From Exiguobacterium sp. FSL W8-0210 (GTDB taxonomy: Bacteria > Bacillota > Bacilli > Exiguobacteriales > Exiguobacteriaceae), in NCBI RefSeq assembly GCF_038006045.1, contig NZ_JBBOUK010000001.1, positions 2,769,001 to 2,833,000 of the forward strand: 64,000 bases of DNA. The letters run 5' to 3'. The position numbers and the translations under genes are program-made. The notes beneath the pieces were generated by a model. The model had not been told where the DNA came from and made no database searches. It saw nothing but the letters and a program-made list of their open reading frames with translations. Below, in pieces: positions 9,285 through 18,565 of this stretch; positions within the stretch are counted from its first letter, which is position 1, and each line of letters starts with the position of its first letter.

Positions 9285-10254
9285 GCAATTGATCCGTTAT
9301 CATATCAAACAAGGCATCTGGCCGCTCGCTTGTTTCATTCTGCTTGCGATCTTCAGCTATGGGTTCGGCAGTTATACCGTCATCAATGAGTTCGAGAATT
9401 ACGAGGCGTCTCAGCAACCTGCTCTACTCAACACCGTACTCGTCAGTCCCTTTTTCGCCGGATTCGCAGCGATTCTCATTGCTGTCTTCGCGATCCTGAT
9501 GCTCGGTTCCGAGCGCGGGAGTGGTCGCAGCCTGATTTTGCACGCGTTGCCGTTTCCGAAGGTCTGGTTGTTCTGGATCAAATGGGCGATTGGCGTCGTA
9601 ACACTGATCTTGTTTCCGATCATCGGCTTCTTCGTCAGCTGGTTGTTGCTGCAAGCGTTCGGCGGTATCAATCCGTTTGATTACGTCACGTGGTCGTCAC
9701 TCTTCCAAGATTTTGGTCTTTTCCTTCTATTTGATGTGACGATTTTGACGATCTTCTTATTCGCCGGAACAATCGCTGGTGATATCATCGGACAACTGTT
9801 GCTCGGCACGTTCTTCTTGTTCTTGAACTACTTCACGTATTTCAGCATCTACGCCGTCGCCCTGCTCGGTTTCGGTGTGACCTACGAGGAGTTAGACAAG
9901 CCAACAAGTTTCCTGATGACGATCACGACACCCTTCGCACTCTTTTTCGAAAGTAATGTCGATCTGAATCTAATGTATCCCGTCTTGTTCTGTTTAGCTT
10001 TGACGATTGCCTTACTCTTCTTTGGTAGCCGCCTATATATCCGCGGAGCGAACGAACGACTCGGTCGGTTCACTATTTTCCCAAAACTACACCCAGCACT
10101 GATCATTACGTTCTCGATCTACACGACGATCCTGCTCGCAGGAATCATTGGTCTGATTTCGTCCGAGAACCAGTTCCTGTACTGGCTCGCGATCGTCATT
10201 CTCGCATGGCCGACGTTCAGTTCCTACCGTCGGATGATCGGATGGAGTCGCTAA
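9277..10254 (+). CDS. ABC-2 type transporter permease
   Basis: Integral membrane protein of 325 residues with about seven predicted hydrophobic helices (near 17-37, 60-82, 102-130, 150-172, 178-205, 230-250 and a C-terminal pair at 275-315), typical of a permease paired with a GntR-controlled ATPase. Sequence alone does not identify the substrate. The ATG at 9277 has GGAGGGA six bases upstream and overlaps the ATPase gene. A terminator directly after the stop closes the operon. Confidence 0.85.
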   Translation: MVKQLIRYHIKQGIWPLACFILLAIFSYGFGSYTVINEFENYEASQQPALLNTVLVSPFFAGFAAILIAVFAILMLGSERGSGRSLILHALPFPKVWLFWIKWAIGVVTLILFPIIGFFVSWLLLQAFGGINPFDYVTWSSLFQDFGLFLLFDVTILTIFLFAGTIAGDIIGQLLLGTFFLFLNYFTYFSIYAVALLGFGVTYEELDKPTSFLMTITTPFALFFESNVDLNLMYPVLFCLALTIALLFFGSRLYIRGANERLGRFTIFPKLHPALIITFSIYTTILLAGIIGLISSENQFLYWLAIVILAWPTFSSYRRMIGWSR

Positions 10255-10266
10255 TCTATACACAAG

Positions 10267-10308
10267 TAGTCCTTCTGAGATAATTTTTCAGAAGGGCTAT
10301 TCGTTTGT
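10267..10308 (+). terminator. Intrinsic terminator of the GntR-ABC operon
   Basis: A twelve-pair hairpin with arms TAGTCCTTCTGA/TCAGAAGGGCTA (one G-T pair) is followed by TTCGTTTGT, 12 bases after the permease stop. Confidence 0.8.
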
Positions 10309-10317
10309 CATCGTTTC

Positions 10318-10355
10318 TTCACAAACCTTTACAGACGGTCCATATGGATTTCATA
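10318..10355 (+). promoter_or_regulatory. Candidate Pho box upstream of alkaline phosphatase
   Basis: TTCACA (10318), TTTACA (10328) and TTCATA (10350) resemble the PhoP hexamer repeats of Bacillus, spaced 10 and 22 bases start to start, consistent with helical-turn spacing. The position, about 70-105 bases before the phosphatase start, suits phosphate-starvation control. The hexamers are degenerate, so this is suggestive only. Confidence 0.35.
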
Positions 10356-10423
10356 TTTTCTGCGTAAGGTTGTGTTTGTAGGTCGTAGCGCCATAACCCA
10401 TTACCTTTCGAGGAGGAATCCCT

Positions 10424-11782
10424 ATGAAACTAAAACGTCTGATCCCGATTTTTGCCTTATCGACCCTTTCCCTGAGTACGATGATTTCGATGCCGGAAGC
10501 CGAAGCGAAAGCCAAACATACTCACTCACCCGAAATCCGGAACGTCATCTTCCTGATTGGTGACGGCATGGGTGTCTCATACACGTCTGCACACCGTTAC
10601 TTAAAGAACGATCCTTCGACGACGATGGCTGAAAAAACAGCCTTTGATCCCTATCTCGTCGGTCAACAGATGACGTATCCGGAAGATGCGAAGGAGAATA
10701 TCACCGATTCCGCCTCTGCCGCGACAGCGATGTCCTCTGGTGTGAAGACGTACAATGCAGCGATTGCGGTCGATAATGATAAATCGGAAGTCAAGACCGT
10801 CCTTGAAGCAGCGAAAGAACGTGGTAAGTCAACAGGACTCGTCGCGACATCGGAAATCACGCATGCAACACCTGCCTCATTCGGTGCGCATGACGAAAGT
10901 CGTAAAAACATGAATGCGATTGCAGATGACTATTTCAAAGAACGTGTGAACGGCAAACATAAGATTGATGTCATGCTCGGGGGTGGGAAATCGAACTTCG
11001 TCCGTCCAGACGTCAATTTGACGAAAGCGTTCAAGAAAGATGGCTATAGCTATGTCACTGACCTCAATCAGCTGCAAGCGGATAAAAATAAACAAGTGCT
11101 CGGATTGTTCGCAGACGGTGGATTACCTAAACGAATCGATCGCGAAAACTCAGTCCCGTCACTTGCTCAAATGACGAACGCCGCAATCAAGCGACTTGAT
11201 TCGAATAAAAAAGGATTCTTCCTGATGGTCGAAGGCAGTCAAATTGACTGGGCAGGACATGACAATGATATCGTCGGTGCGATGAGTGAGATGGAAGATT
11301 TCGAACGTGCTTTTAAAGCCGCGATCGCTTTCGCGAAGAAGGATAAGCATACACTCGTCGTCGCAACAGCCGACCACTCGACTGGCGGTTACTCGATTGG
11401 TGCGGATGGCATTTACAACTGGTTCGCTGAGCCAATCAAAGCAGCGAAGAAGACACCTGACTTCATGGCGCAGCAAATCGTCGAAGGCGCGGACGTACGG
11501 AAAACGTTAATGAAGTACATCGACCAAGACAAACTCGCCTTGACGGATCAAGAAATCGACAGCGTCTCCCGCGCTGCTGAATCGAAGAAATTACTCGAGA
11601 TCGATAATGCGATTGAAGAAATCTTCAACGAACGCTCGCATACAGGCTGGACTACGGGTGGACATACAGGTGAAGACGTACCGGTCTATGCTTTCGGTCC
11701 TGCTAAAGAACGTTTCGCGGGACAAGTCGACAACACGGATCACGCGAAAATCATCTTCGATCTCTTGAAATCGAAGAAATAA
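10424..11782 (+). CDS. Secreted alkaline phosphatase
   Basis: Extracellular phosphomonoesterase of the PhoA superfamily, 452 residues with an N-terminal signal peptide (KLKR, then a hydrophobic stretch to about residue 25, then AEA/AKA). The metal and nucleophile motifs are intact: FLIGDGMG (first metal Asp), TDSASAATAM with the nucleophile Ser, SEITHATPASFGAH, VEGSQIDWAGHDND, ATADHSTGG and the late TGGHTGEDVPV histidine. It probably scavenges phosphate. A small lipoprotein gene follows 11 bases later and is likely cotranscribed. Confidence 0.95.
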   Translation: MKLKRLIPIFALSTLSLSTMISMPEAEAKAKHTHSPEIRNVIFLIGDGMGVSYTSAHRYLKNDPSTTMAEKTAFDPYLVGQQMTYPEDAKENITDSASAATAMSSGVKTYNAAIAVDNDKSEVKTVLEAAKERGKSTGLVATSEITHATPASFGAHDESRKNMNAIADDYFKERVNGKHKIDVMLGGGKSNFVRPDVNLTKAFKKDGYSYVTDLNQLQADKNKQVLGLFADGGLPKRIDRENSVPSLAQMTNAAIKRLDSNKKGFFLMVEGSQIDWAGHDNDIVGAMSEMEDFERAFKAAIAFAKKDKHTLVVATADHSTGGYSIGADGIYNWFAEPIKAAKKTPDFMAQQIVEGADVRKTLMKYIDQDKLALTDQEIDSVSRAAESKKLLEIDNAIEEIFNERSHTGWTTGGHTGEDVPVYAFGPAKERFAGQVDNTDHAKIIFDLLKSKK

Positions 11783-11793
11783 GGAGAATGTTC

Positions 11794-12441
11794 ATGAGAC
11801 AGATACTTGCTACTTTGATGCTCGGGACGGTGCTCGCTGGTTGTGGCACTTCAGCATCACAAGACACACCAAAAGAACCAGCGTCTGCGAAACAGGAGCA
11901 GCCGGTATCGCTTGAAAAAACAAGCGCCTACGTTCCAAACCCGCAAATTCCAGACGATCGCGATTTGACAAAAATCGATCAGACCGTCACGGATGATAAG
12001 GGCGACCTGACGCTTAAACAATTCAAACGAGTGAACGAAACACGGAAGATTGGTCCGATCGAGATGACGATCGAAGAGATCAAAGTATTCCATGCTCGTC
12101 CAAGCTATGGCATGATTGATTTCTTCCATGGCTTTACGCACGATGAATCCTTTGATTTGATCAAGACACGGGTCACGATCAAGAACACAAGTAATGAACC
12201 GGTCACGTTCAATCCTGTCGCCCACTTCAAACTCGATGCTGCGGCAGAAAAGACGCTCGAGGACGACGTCTATTTGGAGTCGCTTGCGAAGACTTATGCC
12301 CCGTCCGAGTCACGGAGTGGTAACTTCGGCTTCATCTTGGAACATCCGGTTGACTCGATTGAACTCTTGACGAGTGATGTTCTCGATGAAAAACAAGATG
12401 TCCTCAAAAAAGGAACGACGTTTTCGACGTCTCTTCGTTGA
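11794..12441 (+). CDS. Putative lipoprotein of unknown function
   Basis: A 215-residue protein starting MRQILATLML with lipobox LAGC, then a Ser/Pro/Gln-rich linker and a beta-rich domain from about residue 70 (IGPIEMTIEEIKV, then TRVTIKNTSNEPVTFNP), which resembles immunoglobulin-like DUF4352/DUF5068-type domains in general pattern only. The ATG at 11794 is chosen because AAGGAG lies seven bases before it, whereas the ATG at 11788 is too close. It probably forms an operon with the phosphatase gene. I cannot assign a function. Confidence 0.8.
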   Translation: MRQILATLMLGTVLAGCGTSASQDTPKEPASAKQEQPVSLEKTSAYVPNPQIPDDRDLTKIDQTVTDDKGDLTLKQFKRVNETRKIGPIEMTIEEIKVFHARPSYGMIDFFHGFTHDESFDLIKTRVTIKNTSNEPVTFNPVAHFKLDAAAEKTLEDDVYLESLAKTYAPSESRSGNFGFILEHPVDSIELLTSDVLDEKQDVLKKGTTFSTSLR

Positions 12442-12569
12442 CTGACATTCACACTTCTACGCTCTATCTATTTTCCGGTCATGTCCGGATCATAGGTGGA
12501 GCTATTTTGATGCCTGTAATCGTTCCATGCTACACTAAAGACATTATTTGAGTGTAAAGGACGGATCAT

Positions 12570-13277
12570 ATGCCGAAGTATTTAAACATCTATCACGAGC
12601 TCGCACAGCGGATTCAGGAAGGAACGCTCCCGGCCGAAACGAAATTACCTTCTGAAACGGAATTGATGCATGAATTCGAGGCGAGCCGCGGAACGGTTCG
12701 AAAAGCGATTGATGCCCTGCAAGAAAAAGGCTTCGTCCGTAAACACCAGGGGAAAGGTGTCTTCGTCCTGTCGCAAGAAGCGATCGAGTTCCAATTCAAC
12801 GGCATCGTCAGCTTCTCGGAAGCACATCGCCGGATGGGGCGTCATACCGTCGAGACGGATGTTTTATCCTGCGAAGTCCTTTCCGCTTCTGCTGAACTCG
12901 CTTCGTTATTACATGTGGCACAAGGAACGGACGTGACGCGCATCGAGCGAATTCGCCAAATCGATGGTGAACGTGTCATCCGTGACATCAATCATTTCGT
13001 GACAGCACTCGTACCCGGACTCACGACTGACATCGCTCAAGGTTCGATCTATCAGTACATCGAAGAGACACTTGGTCGGCAGATCAGCTACGCAAAACGA
13101 AAAATCGAAGCTCGCCCTGCGACAATGGAAGACCAAGAACGACTCGACCTTCACGATATGACGCATGTCATCGTTGTCACGAACGATACGTATTTCTATG
13201 AAGGACAACATTTCGAACGGACGGAATCGCGTCACCGGCTCGATAAGTTTCAGTTCACTGATATTGCACGTCGTTGA
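12570..13277 (+). CDS. treR: Trehalose operon repressor, GntR/HutC family
   Basis: Regulator of 235 residues: an N-terminal GntR winged helix (YHELAQRI, then KLPSETELMHEFEASRGTVRKAIDALQEKGF) and a C-terminal UTRA effector domain from about residue 85, which in TreR binds trehalose 6-phosphate. Its place directly before a trehalose-type PTS permease and phosphotrehalase gene supports the name. In Bacillus treR comes last in the operon; here it comes first and is separated by its own terminator, so repressor and operon have separate transcription units. Confidence 0.93.
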   Translation: MPKYLNIYHELAQRIQEGTLPAETKLPSETELMHEFEASRGTVRKAIDALQEKGFVRKHQGKGVFVLSQEAIEFQFNGIVSFSEAHRRMGRHTVETDVLSCEVLSASAELASLLHVAQGTDVTRIERIRQIDGERVIRDINHFVTALVPGLTTDIAQGSIYQYIEETLGRQISYAKRKIEARPATMEDQERLDLHDMTHVIVVTNDTYFYEGQHFERTESRHRLDKFQFTDIARR

Positions 13278-13293
13278 ATATAGGCTGCAAGAT

Positions 13294-13330
13294 GAGGGAA
13301 TTCGTAGATGACGGATTCTCTCTTTTTTAT
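13294..13330 (+). terminator. Intrinsic terminator after treR
   Basis: Arms GAGGGAATTCG and CGGATTCTCTC (eleven pairs, two wobbles) flank a short loop and are followed by TTTTTTATT. It isolates treR from the treP-treC operon. Confidence 0.8.
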
Positions 13331-13375
13331 TCTCCCCAACTCATATAGATAAGTTAAGATAAGTGTGCGCAGATA

Positions 13376-13389
13376 AGAAAACGTTTTCA
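13376..13389 (+). promoter_or_regulatory. CcpA cre site before treP
   Basis: AGAAAACGTTTTCA is a nearly perfect palindrome that matches the Firmicute cre consensus at all but the first base. It lies 46 bases before the treP start, where bound CcpA would cause catabolite repression of trehalose use. The site identity is inferred from the consensus. Confidence 0.75.
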
Positions 13390-13434
13390 TTTCAAAAGTG
13401 GTCGAGTACGTCACTTCCAAAAAGGAGCATCGAG

Positions 13435-14874
13435 ATGAAACCAAACTATCGTCAGATTGCAGAGCAAATCATTGAGAACATCGGAGGTAAGGAGAACGTT
13501 GAGCAGGCAGCTCACTGTGTCACCCGTCTTCGCTTAACGCTTAAGAATCAAGAGCTTGTCGATCAAGAAGCCTTACTTGAAGTTCCGCTCGTCAAAGGCG
13601 CGTTCTTGAACGCGGGTGTCTATCAAATCGTCATTGGTGCCGGAGACGTCGACCGGGTCTATGCAGAATTCATTCAATTAACCGGTTTACAGGCAACAAC
13701 GATCGCAGATGTTAAATCGTCTGGCGCTGCCAAGATGAATCCGTTCCAAAAGTTGATCAAAGTCTTTTCTGATGTCTTCATGCCTATCATCCCGGCGATC
13801 ATCGTTGCTGGTCTCTTAATGGGAATCAATAATCTATTCGGTATCGAGTTCGGTGGCAAGACGATGATCGATCGTTATCCAAACTTACAAGGACTTTGGG
13901 ATCTCATCAATATGATGGCAAACACCGCCTTCGTCTTCCTCCCGGCACTCGTCGGTTGGTCAGCGACGAAACGCTTCGGCGGAAGTGAGATTCTCGGGAT
14001 CGTCATGGGTCTGATGCTTGTTCACCCAGATCTCTTAAACGCATGGAACTACGGACAAAGTGCTCTAAAAGGTGAAATCCCGACGTTCAACATTCTCGGT
14101 CTGTTTGAAATTGAAAAAGTCGGTTATCAGGGACAAATACTCCCTGTGCTCGCCGCTGCTTATGTTCTCAGTACGATTGAACGATGGCTCAAAAAACGCG
14201 TACCGAATGCGATTCAATTACTCGTCGTACCGATTACGACGATCACATTGACCGGATTCCTTGCCCTTGCCGTCATCGGACCGGTCACGCGTCAAGTCGG
14301 TGACTGGATTACGATTGGTGTCGTCAATACGTTCGAAGCTGTTCCGTTACTTGGTGCCTTACTCTTCGGCGCACTCTATGCGCCGCTCGTCATTACCGGC
14401 ATGCACCACATGTTCATCGCTGTTGACCTACAGTTGATTGGACAGAGCGGAACGACGTTCATCTGGCCGATGATCGCGATTTCGAACATCGCTCAAGGTT
14501 CAGCAACACTCGCGATGCTTTTCCTCGCGAAAAACGTCAACGATAAAAACATGGCGTCAACGTCCGCTTTATCCGCCTACTTCGGGATCACGGAACCGGC
14601 CATGTTCGGGGTCAATCTCCGGTTCAAATATCCATTTTACGCGGCACTCGTCGGTTCAGCGATCGCGTCAGCTTTCATCGCCGTCAGTGGCGTTCTTGCT
14701 CCTGCGATCGGTGTTGGCGGATTACCTGCTTTCATTTCGATCGTACCAGGCTCGATTCTGTCATTCATCGTCGGCATGGTGATCGCGATTATCGTTCCTA
14801 TTGCCTGTACGTTCCTGTTCCACTATGTCTCAACGAAACGCGCAAAAAAAGCCGCACTGAAAAAAGCGGCGTAA
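13435..14874 (+). CDS. treP: Trehalose PTS transporter EIIBC
   Basis: Phosphotransferase permease that imports trehalose as trehalose 6-phosphate. The EIIB domain (residues ~1-90) has the phospho-cysteine in AAHCVTRLRL, and the EIIC membrane domain (~105-470) has about ten helices and the conserved ITGMHH and FGITEPAMFGV segments. No EIIA domain is fused, so it must take phosphate from another EIIA, usually the glucose one. The start at 13435 has AAAAGGAG eight bases upstream. The treC gene follows after about 20 bases. Confidence 0.95.
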   Translation: MKPNYRQIAEQIIENIGGKENVEQAAHCVTRLRLTLKNQELVDQEALLEVPLVKGAFLNAGVYQIVIGAGDVDRVYAEFIQLTGLQATTIADVKSSGAAKMNPFQKLIKVFSDVFMPIIPAIIVAGLLMGINNLFGIEFGGKTMIDRYPNLQGLWDLINMMANTAFVFLPALVGWSATKRFGGSEILGIVMGLMLVHPDLLNAWNYGQSALKGEIPTFNILGLFEIEKVGYQGQILPVLAAAYVLSTIERWLKKRVPNAIQLLVVPITTITLTGFLALAVIGPVTRQVGDWITIGVVNTFEAVPLLGALLFGALYAPLVITGMHHMFIAVDLQLIGQSGTTFIWPMIAISNIAQGSATLAMLFLAKNVNDKNMASTSALSAYFGITEPAMFGVNLRFKYPFYAALVGSAIASAFIAVSGVLAPAIGVGGLPAFISIVPGSILSFIVGMVIAIIVPIACTFLFHYVSTKRAKKAALKKAA

Positions 14875-14895
14875 TTTCAGAAAGGTGTGTATCTG

Positions 14896-16536
14896 ATGAT
14901 CACGACAACCGATTGGCGCAAATCCGCCGTTTATCAAATCTATCCGAAGAGTTTTTATAGTCCGGAGGGCAAAGCGACCGGTACGTTGCGTGGGGTCACG
15001 GCCAAACTCGATTATCTGGCGGATCTTGGTGTCGATTACCTGTGGTTGACGCCGGTCTATGCCTCACCGCAAAACGATAATGGATATGATGTCAGTGACT
15101 ATTACGCGATTGATCCATCCTACGGAACAATGGACGATTTCGAGATGTTACTTGCAGAAGCAAAACAACGCGGTCTGTCTGTCATGATGGATATCGTCGT
15201 CAACCATTGCTCGACGTCGCACTCTTGGTTCGAAGAAGGACGTCACCCGGACAGCCCGTATCACGACTATTTTATCTGGCGCGAGACACCGAACGACTGG
15301 GTATCGAAATTCGGCGGTCCCGCTTGGTCATTTGATGAGGTAGCTGGCAAGTATTACTTGCACCTGTTCGACAAGACGCAAGCGGATCTGAACTGGGAAA
15401 ATCCACGTTTACGAGAAGATGTTTACAACATGATGCGCTTTTGGCGGGATAAAGGGGTCAGCGGCTTCCGACTCGACGTCATCAACTTAATCTCGAAGAC
15501 GCCAGGGCTTCCCAATGATCCCGAGGGAGACGGACGTGCGTACTATACGGACGGACCAAACATTCATGACTACTTGCAAGAGATGAACGCAGCCGTTTTT
15601 GCCGGACACGATCTCTTGACGGTCGGTGAGATGTCGTCGACGTCGCTTGAACATTGTCTTCAATATTCTTCGCTCGAAAATCAAGAACTGAAGATGACGT
15701 TCAACTTCCATCACTTGAAGGTCGATTATCCGAACGGTGAGAAATGGACGGCTGCACCGTTTGACTTCAAGCAGTTGAAACAAATTTTCTCCGACTGGCA
15801 AACTGGCATGAACGGACAAGCCTGGAACGCAATTTTTTGGTGCAACCATGACCAACCCCGCGTCGTCAGCCGGTTTGGTGACGACGTCGCGTATCGTGTT
15901 GAGAGTGCAAAGATGCTCGCGACAACGCTTCATGGCTTGCAAGGTACACCGTATATTTACCAAGGAGAAGAGATCGGAATGCCGAATCCGGACTTCACGA
16001 ATCTGTCCGACTACCGTGATGTCGAGACATTGAATGCCTATCAAGAAGCACGGACCAACGGCGTATCGGAAGAAGCAATTCTCGCTGCGATCCGTCAAAA
16101 ATCACGCGATAACGCGCGGACACCGATGCCTTGGTCGGACGCCGTCAACGGTGGCTTTAGTACAAGTGAGCCATGGATCCCGGTCTCGCCGACGTACGAT
16201 CAGATCAATGTCGAGGCTGCTGTCGCAGACCCTGATTCAGTCTATCATCATTACAAACGGTTGATTCAACTCCGCAAACAGTATGACGTGCTCACGGATG
16301 GTTCGTACCGTCTGTTGACACCGGACGATCCATCACTCTGGGCGTACGAACGCGCAACGAATGAAGAAGAATTACTCGTCGTCTCGAATTTCTACGGAAC
16401 GGACACGACGTTCACGTTACCTCATGACGGATCGGACTATACGGTGTTGCTTCATAATTATCAGCAGATGCAGACAGAGGGGTACACTTTAACGTTACGA
16501 CCTTATGAATCACTGATGCTTTATCGTAAAAAGTGA
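14896..16536 (+). CDS. treC: Alpha,alpha-phosphotrehalase (GH13)
   Basis: Intracellular glycoside hydrolase that splits trehalose 6-phosphate into glucose and glucose 6-phosphate. The 546 residues match TreC/TreA length. The GH13 regions are visible: MDIVVNHCS, the nucleophile Asp in GFRLDVINL, the acid Glu in LTVGEMSS and the transition-state Asp in WCNHDQPR. Oligo-1,6-glucosidase is the near relative, but the treP context decides. The ATG at 14896 is preferred over the GTG at 14887, which sits on the ribosome site AAAGGTG. Confidence 0.94.
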   Translation: MITTTDWRKSAVYQIYPKSFYSPEGKATGTLRGVTAKLDYLADLGVDYLWLTPVYASPQNDNGYDVSDYYAIDPSYGTMDDFEMLLAEAKQRGLSVMMDIVVNHCSTSHSWFEEGRHPDSPYHDYFIWRETPNDWVSKFGGPAWSFDEVAGKYYLHLFDKTQADLNWENPRLREDVYNMMRFWRDKGVSGFRLDVINLISKTPGLPNDPEGDGRAYYTDGPNIHDYLQEMNAAVFAGHDLLTVGEMSSTSLEHCLQYSSLENQELKMTFNFHHLKVDYPNGEKWTAAPFDFKQLKQIFSDWQTGMNGQAWNAIFWCNHDQPRVVSRFGDDVAYRVESAKMLATTLHGLQGTPYIYQGEEIGMPNPDFTNLSDYRDVETLNAYQEARTNGVSEEAILAAIRQKSRDNARTPMPWSDAVNGGFSTSEPWIPVSPTYDQINVEAAVADPDSVYHHYKRLIQLRKQYDVLTDGSYRLLTPDDPSLWAYERATNEEELLVVSNFYGTDTTFTLPHDGSDYTVLLHNYQQMQTEGYTLTLRPYESLMLYRKK

Positions 16537-16560
16537 TTGAATGGGACGGAGCACACGCAA

Positions 16561-16615
16561 AAAAGAGAAGGTTGGTTTCCAAGGGATACCCTAGAAACCA
16601 ATCTTCTCTTTTGTT
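16561..16615 (+). terminator. Intrinsic terminator of the tre operon
   Basis: A long hairpin with arms AAAAGAGAAGGTTGGTTTC and GAAACCAATCTTCTCTTTT (one wobble) spans 16561-16612 and ends in a T-containing tail. Confidence 0.85.
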
Positions 16616-16636
16616 GAATAGATATAGAATGTGAAT

Positions 16637-16705
16637 GCCTATTCCTCGACTCCTACAGGAAAAGAAAGCATGGTACATGCTTTTGTCAGGGAAAGCGAGG
16701 ATGGC
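16637..16705. repeat. Short copy (C) of a structured intergenic repeat
   Basis: This 69-base element shares CGACTCCTACAGGAAAA, TGTCAG and GGAAAGCG with the two longer copies at 42703 and 43319 but lacks their central arm. Its outer stem (GCC.AT.CCTCG with CGAGGATGGC) and inner hairpin (AAAGCATG/CATGCTTT) differ in sequence from the other copies yet remain paired. It lies between the tre terminator and the AGCS transporter stop. Confidence 0.75.
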
Positions 16706-16728
16706 AGAGTCTTTCATTTTCGCATGTT

Positions 16729-18087
16729 CTACGAAACTTTCCGATTCGCTTCTTCTCGTCTCAACTGTTCGCGGAACAGTCGTGTCTCAGCAATGACGAC
16801 ACCGGACAATCCAATCAAACCGATTAAGTTCGGAATCGCCATCAATCCATTGAAGACATCGGAAATCGCCCAGACCATGTTCAAGTTCGTCGTCATCGCA
16901 CCCGCTCCGGCGACTAAGACGAACAGGATACGGTATGGGAGGATCGATTTTTGACCGAATAGATAATAGATTGATTTTTCGCCATAATACGACCAGCCAA
17001 GAACAGTCGAATAAGCAAACATGACGAGTCCAATCGTGACGATGTATTTTCCGGCAGGACCGAGGAAGACCTCGAAGCTTGCTGTCGTCAATTCAACACC
17101 TTGTAACTTCGTATCAAGTTGTCCTCCCATGACGAGCGTCAAACCTGTGATCGAACAGACGACCAATGTATCTAAAAACACCTGCGTCATCGAAACGAGC
17201 GCTTGACGTCCTGGGAAGTCCGTTTTCGCTGCAGCGGCTGCAATCGGTGCTGAACCAAGACCCGCTTCATTTGAGAAGACACCACGCGCGACACCATAAC
17301 GAATCGCCGCCCCGATCGCGCCACCCGTAATTGCTTCGCTTGAGAACGTGCTGCTGAAGATCGTCGAAATCGCACCTGGAATCAAGTCATAGTTCATGAC
17401 GAGAATCAGTAATCCACTTCCAACATAGAAGAAAATCATAAACGGAACAAACAAACTGACAACTTTTCCGATTGATTTGACCCCACCAAGAATGACGACG
17501 CCTGTCAGTACCATCAATACGATCCCCGTCACGTAAAGTGGCACATCGAACGTTGATTTCATCGCGAGGGCGACCGAATTCGTCTGGACCCCATTCCCGA
17601 TCCCGAACGCAGCGATTGAAGCGAATGCGGCAAACAAGACACCCAGCCATTTCTGCTTCAGCCCACGCTCGAGATAATACATTGGCCCCCCTGCCATCTG
17701 TCCATTTTCATCAACGACACGGTACTTGACGGCAAGGATTGCTTCCGCATACTTCGTCGCCATCCCGAATAGACCGGACAACCACATCCAAACGATCGCA
17801 CCCGGTCCACCGAGGACGACGGCGGTTGCGACACCAACGATATTCCCCGTACCGACGGTCGCAGCCAGTGCCGTCATCAATGCTTGAAAGTGACTGATGT
17901 CGCCTTCCGACTTATCGTCCTGATGCTTTGAAAACGCGAGCTTCAGCGCATACGGTAGCTTGGTAATTTGAATGAATCCTAAGCGAATCGTCAAGTAAAT
18001 CCCCGTACCGACCAACAGAATAAGTAACGGTGGTCCCCAAACAAGATTGGACACCGTACTGATCCAGTCACTAAATGAATTTCCCAT
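16729..18087 (-). CDS. AGCS family sodium:alanine/glycine symporter
   Basis: Secondary transporter of the alanine or glycine:cation symporter family, 452 residues with about ten membrane helices. Family signatures visible are LAATVGTGNIVGVATAVVLGGPGAI near residue 75, ILAVKYR, GGVFSNEAG-type VARGVFSNEAGLGSAP, and GWSYYGEKS near the C terminus. Sodium-coupled uptake of alanine, glycine or glutamine is likely; the exact substrate cannot be read. It is a single-gene unit preceded by an AT-rich region of about 475 bases. Confidence 0.93.
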   Translation of the reverse strand: MGNSFSDWISTVSNLVWGPPLLILLVGTGIYLTIRLGFIQITKLPYALKLAFSKHQDDKSEGDISHFQALMTALAATVGTGNIVGVATAVVLGGPGAIVWMWLSGLFGMATKYAEAILAVKYRVVDENGQMAGGPMYYLERGLKQKWLGVLFAAFASIAAFGIGNGVQTNSVALAMKSTFDVPLYVTGIVLMVLTGVVILGGVKSIGKVVSLFVPFMIFFYVGSGLLILVMNYDLIPGAISTIFSSTFSSEAITGGAIGAAIRYGVARGVFSNEAGLGSAPIAAAAAKTDFPGRQALVSMTQVFLDTLVVCSITGLTLVMGGQLDTKLQGVELTTASFEVFLGPAGKYIVTIGLVMFAYSTVLGWSYYGEKSIYYLFGQKSILPYRILFVLVAGAGAMTTNLNMVWAISDVFNGLMAIPNLIGLIGLSGVVIAETRLFREQLRREEANRKVS

Positions 18088-18204
18088 TCGTGTTACCTCC
18101 CTTTATGAAATATGTAGTTCTTTACCATTTTTTCAGAATTTACTGATAATTGTCAAACTATTTTTTTATGAAACTATTTTGATACTTCTTCATTTCAATA
18201 ATTC

Positions 18205-18528
18205 ACTACGATCGTTGTCATCGGAGTGTTCAGTGTAATCTTTATTATTTTGATTTTATAATCGATCTTCGGTCCTCTTCGCCAACTGCAGGCAAAACCT
18301 ACGAACTTGCCACTCAAGACGATCGAACATTTGAATGCCGCGTCCGGTGGGGTGCTGTCCTTCATCGATACGAAAGTCGTCAATGACAATGATCTATTCG
18401 AAGCTATCTCGATTCAATACTAGGATGACGCTCAAGCATTCCGCGATATGCACGAACAGATTTCCGTCAGTCAAAAACAGACGGAAGCACTAAAAGAAGT
18501 TCTTCGTCAGTTCCAAGTCTCAAAAAAG
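18205..18528 (+). pseudogene. Decayed membrane-sensor fragment
   Basis: Reading from 18205 gives a hydrophobic stretch (TTIVVIGVFSVIFIILIL), a stop at 18259, then IFGPLRQLQ, which looks like the start of a HAMP linker after a membrane helix. The frame continues to a second stop at 18421 and then a Gln/Glu-rich coiled segment (QISVSQKQTEALKEVLRQF). Two in-frame stops and no start codon indicate a remnant of a chemoreceptor or sensor kinase. It fills most of the 478-base gap between the AGCS gene and the next lipoprotein. Identification is weak. Confidence 0.4.
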
Positions 18529-18559
18529 TCCCCTCATCTTCATGGAAGAGAGGGGACTT
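18521..18559 (-). terminator. Intrinsic terminator after the 18.6-kb lipoprotein gene
   Basis: Minus-strand arms AAGTCCCCTC and GAGGGGACTT are followed by TTTTTTGAG. It ends seven bases beyond the lipoprotein stop codon. Confidence 0.85.
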
Positions 18560-18565
18560 CGATGT

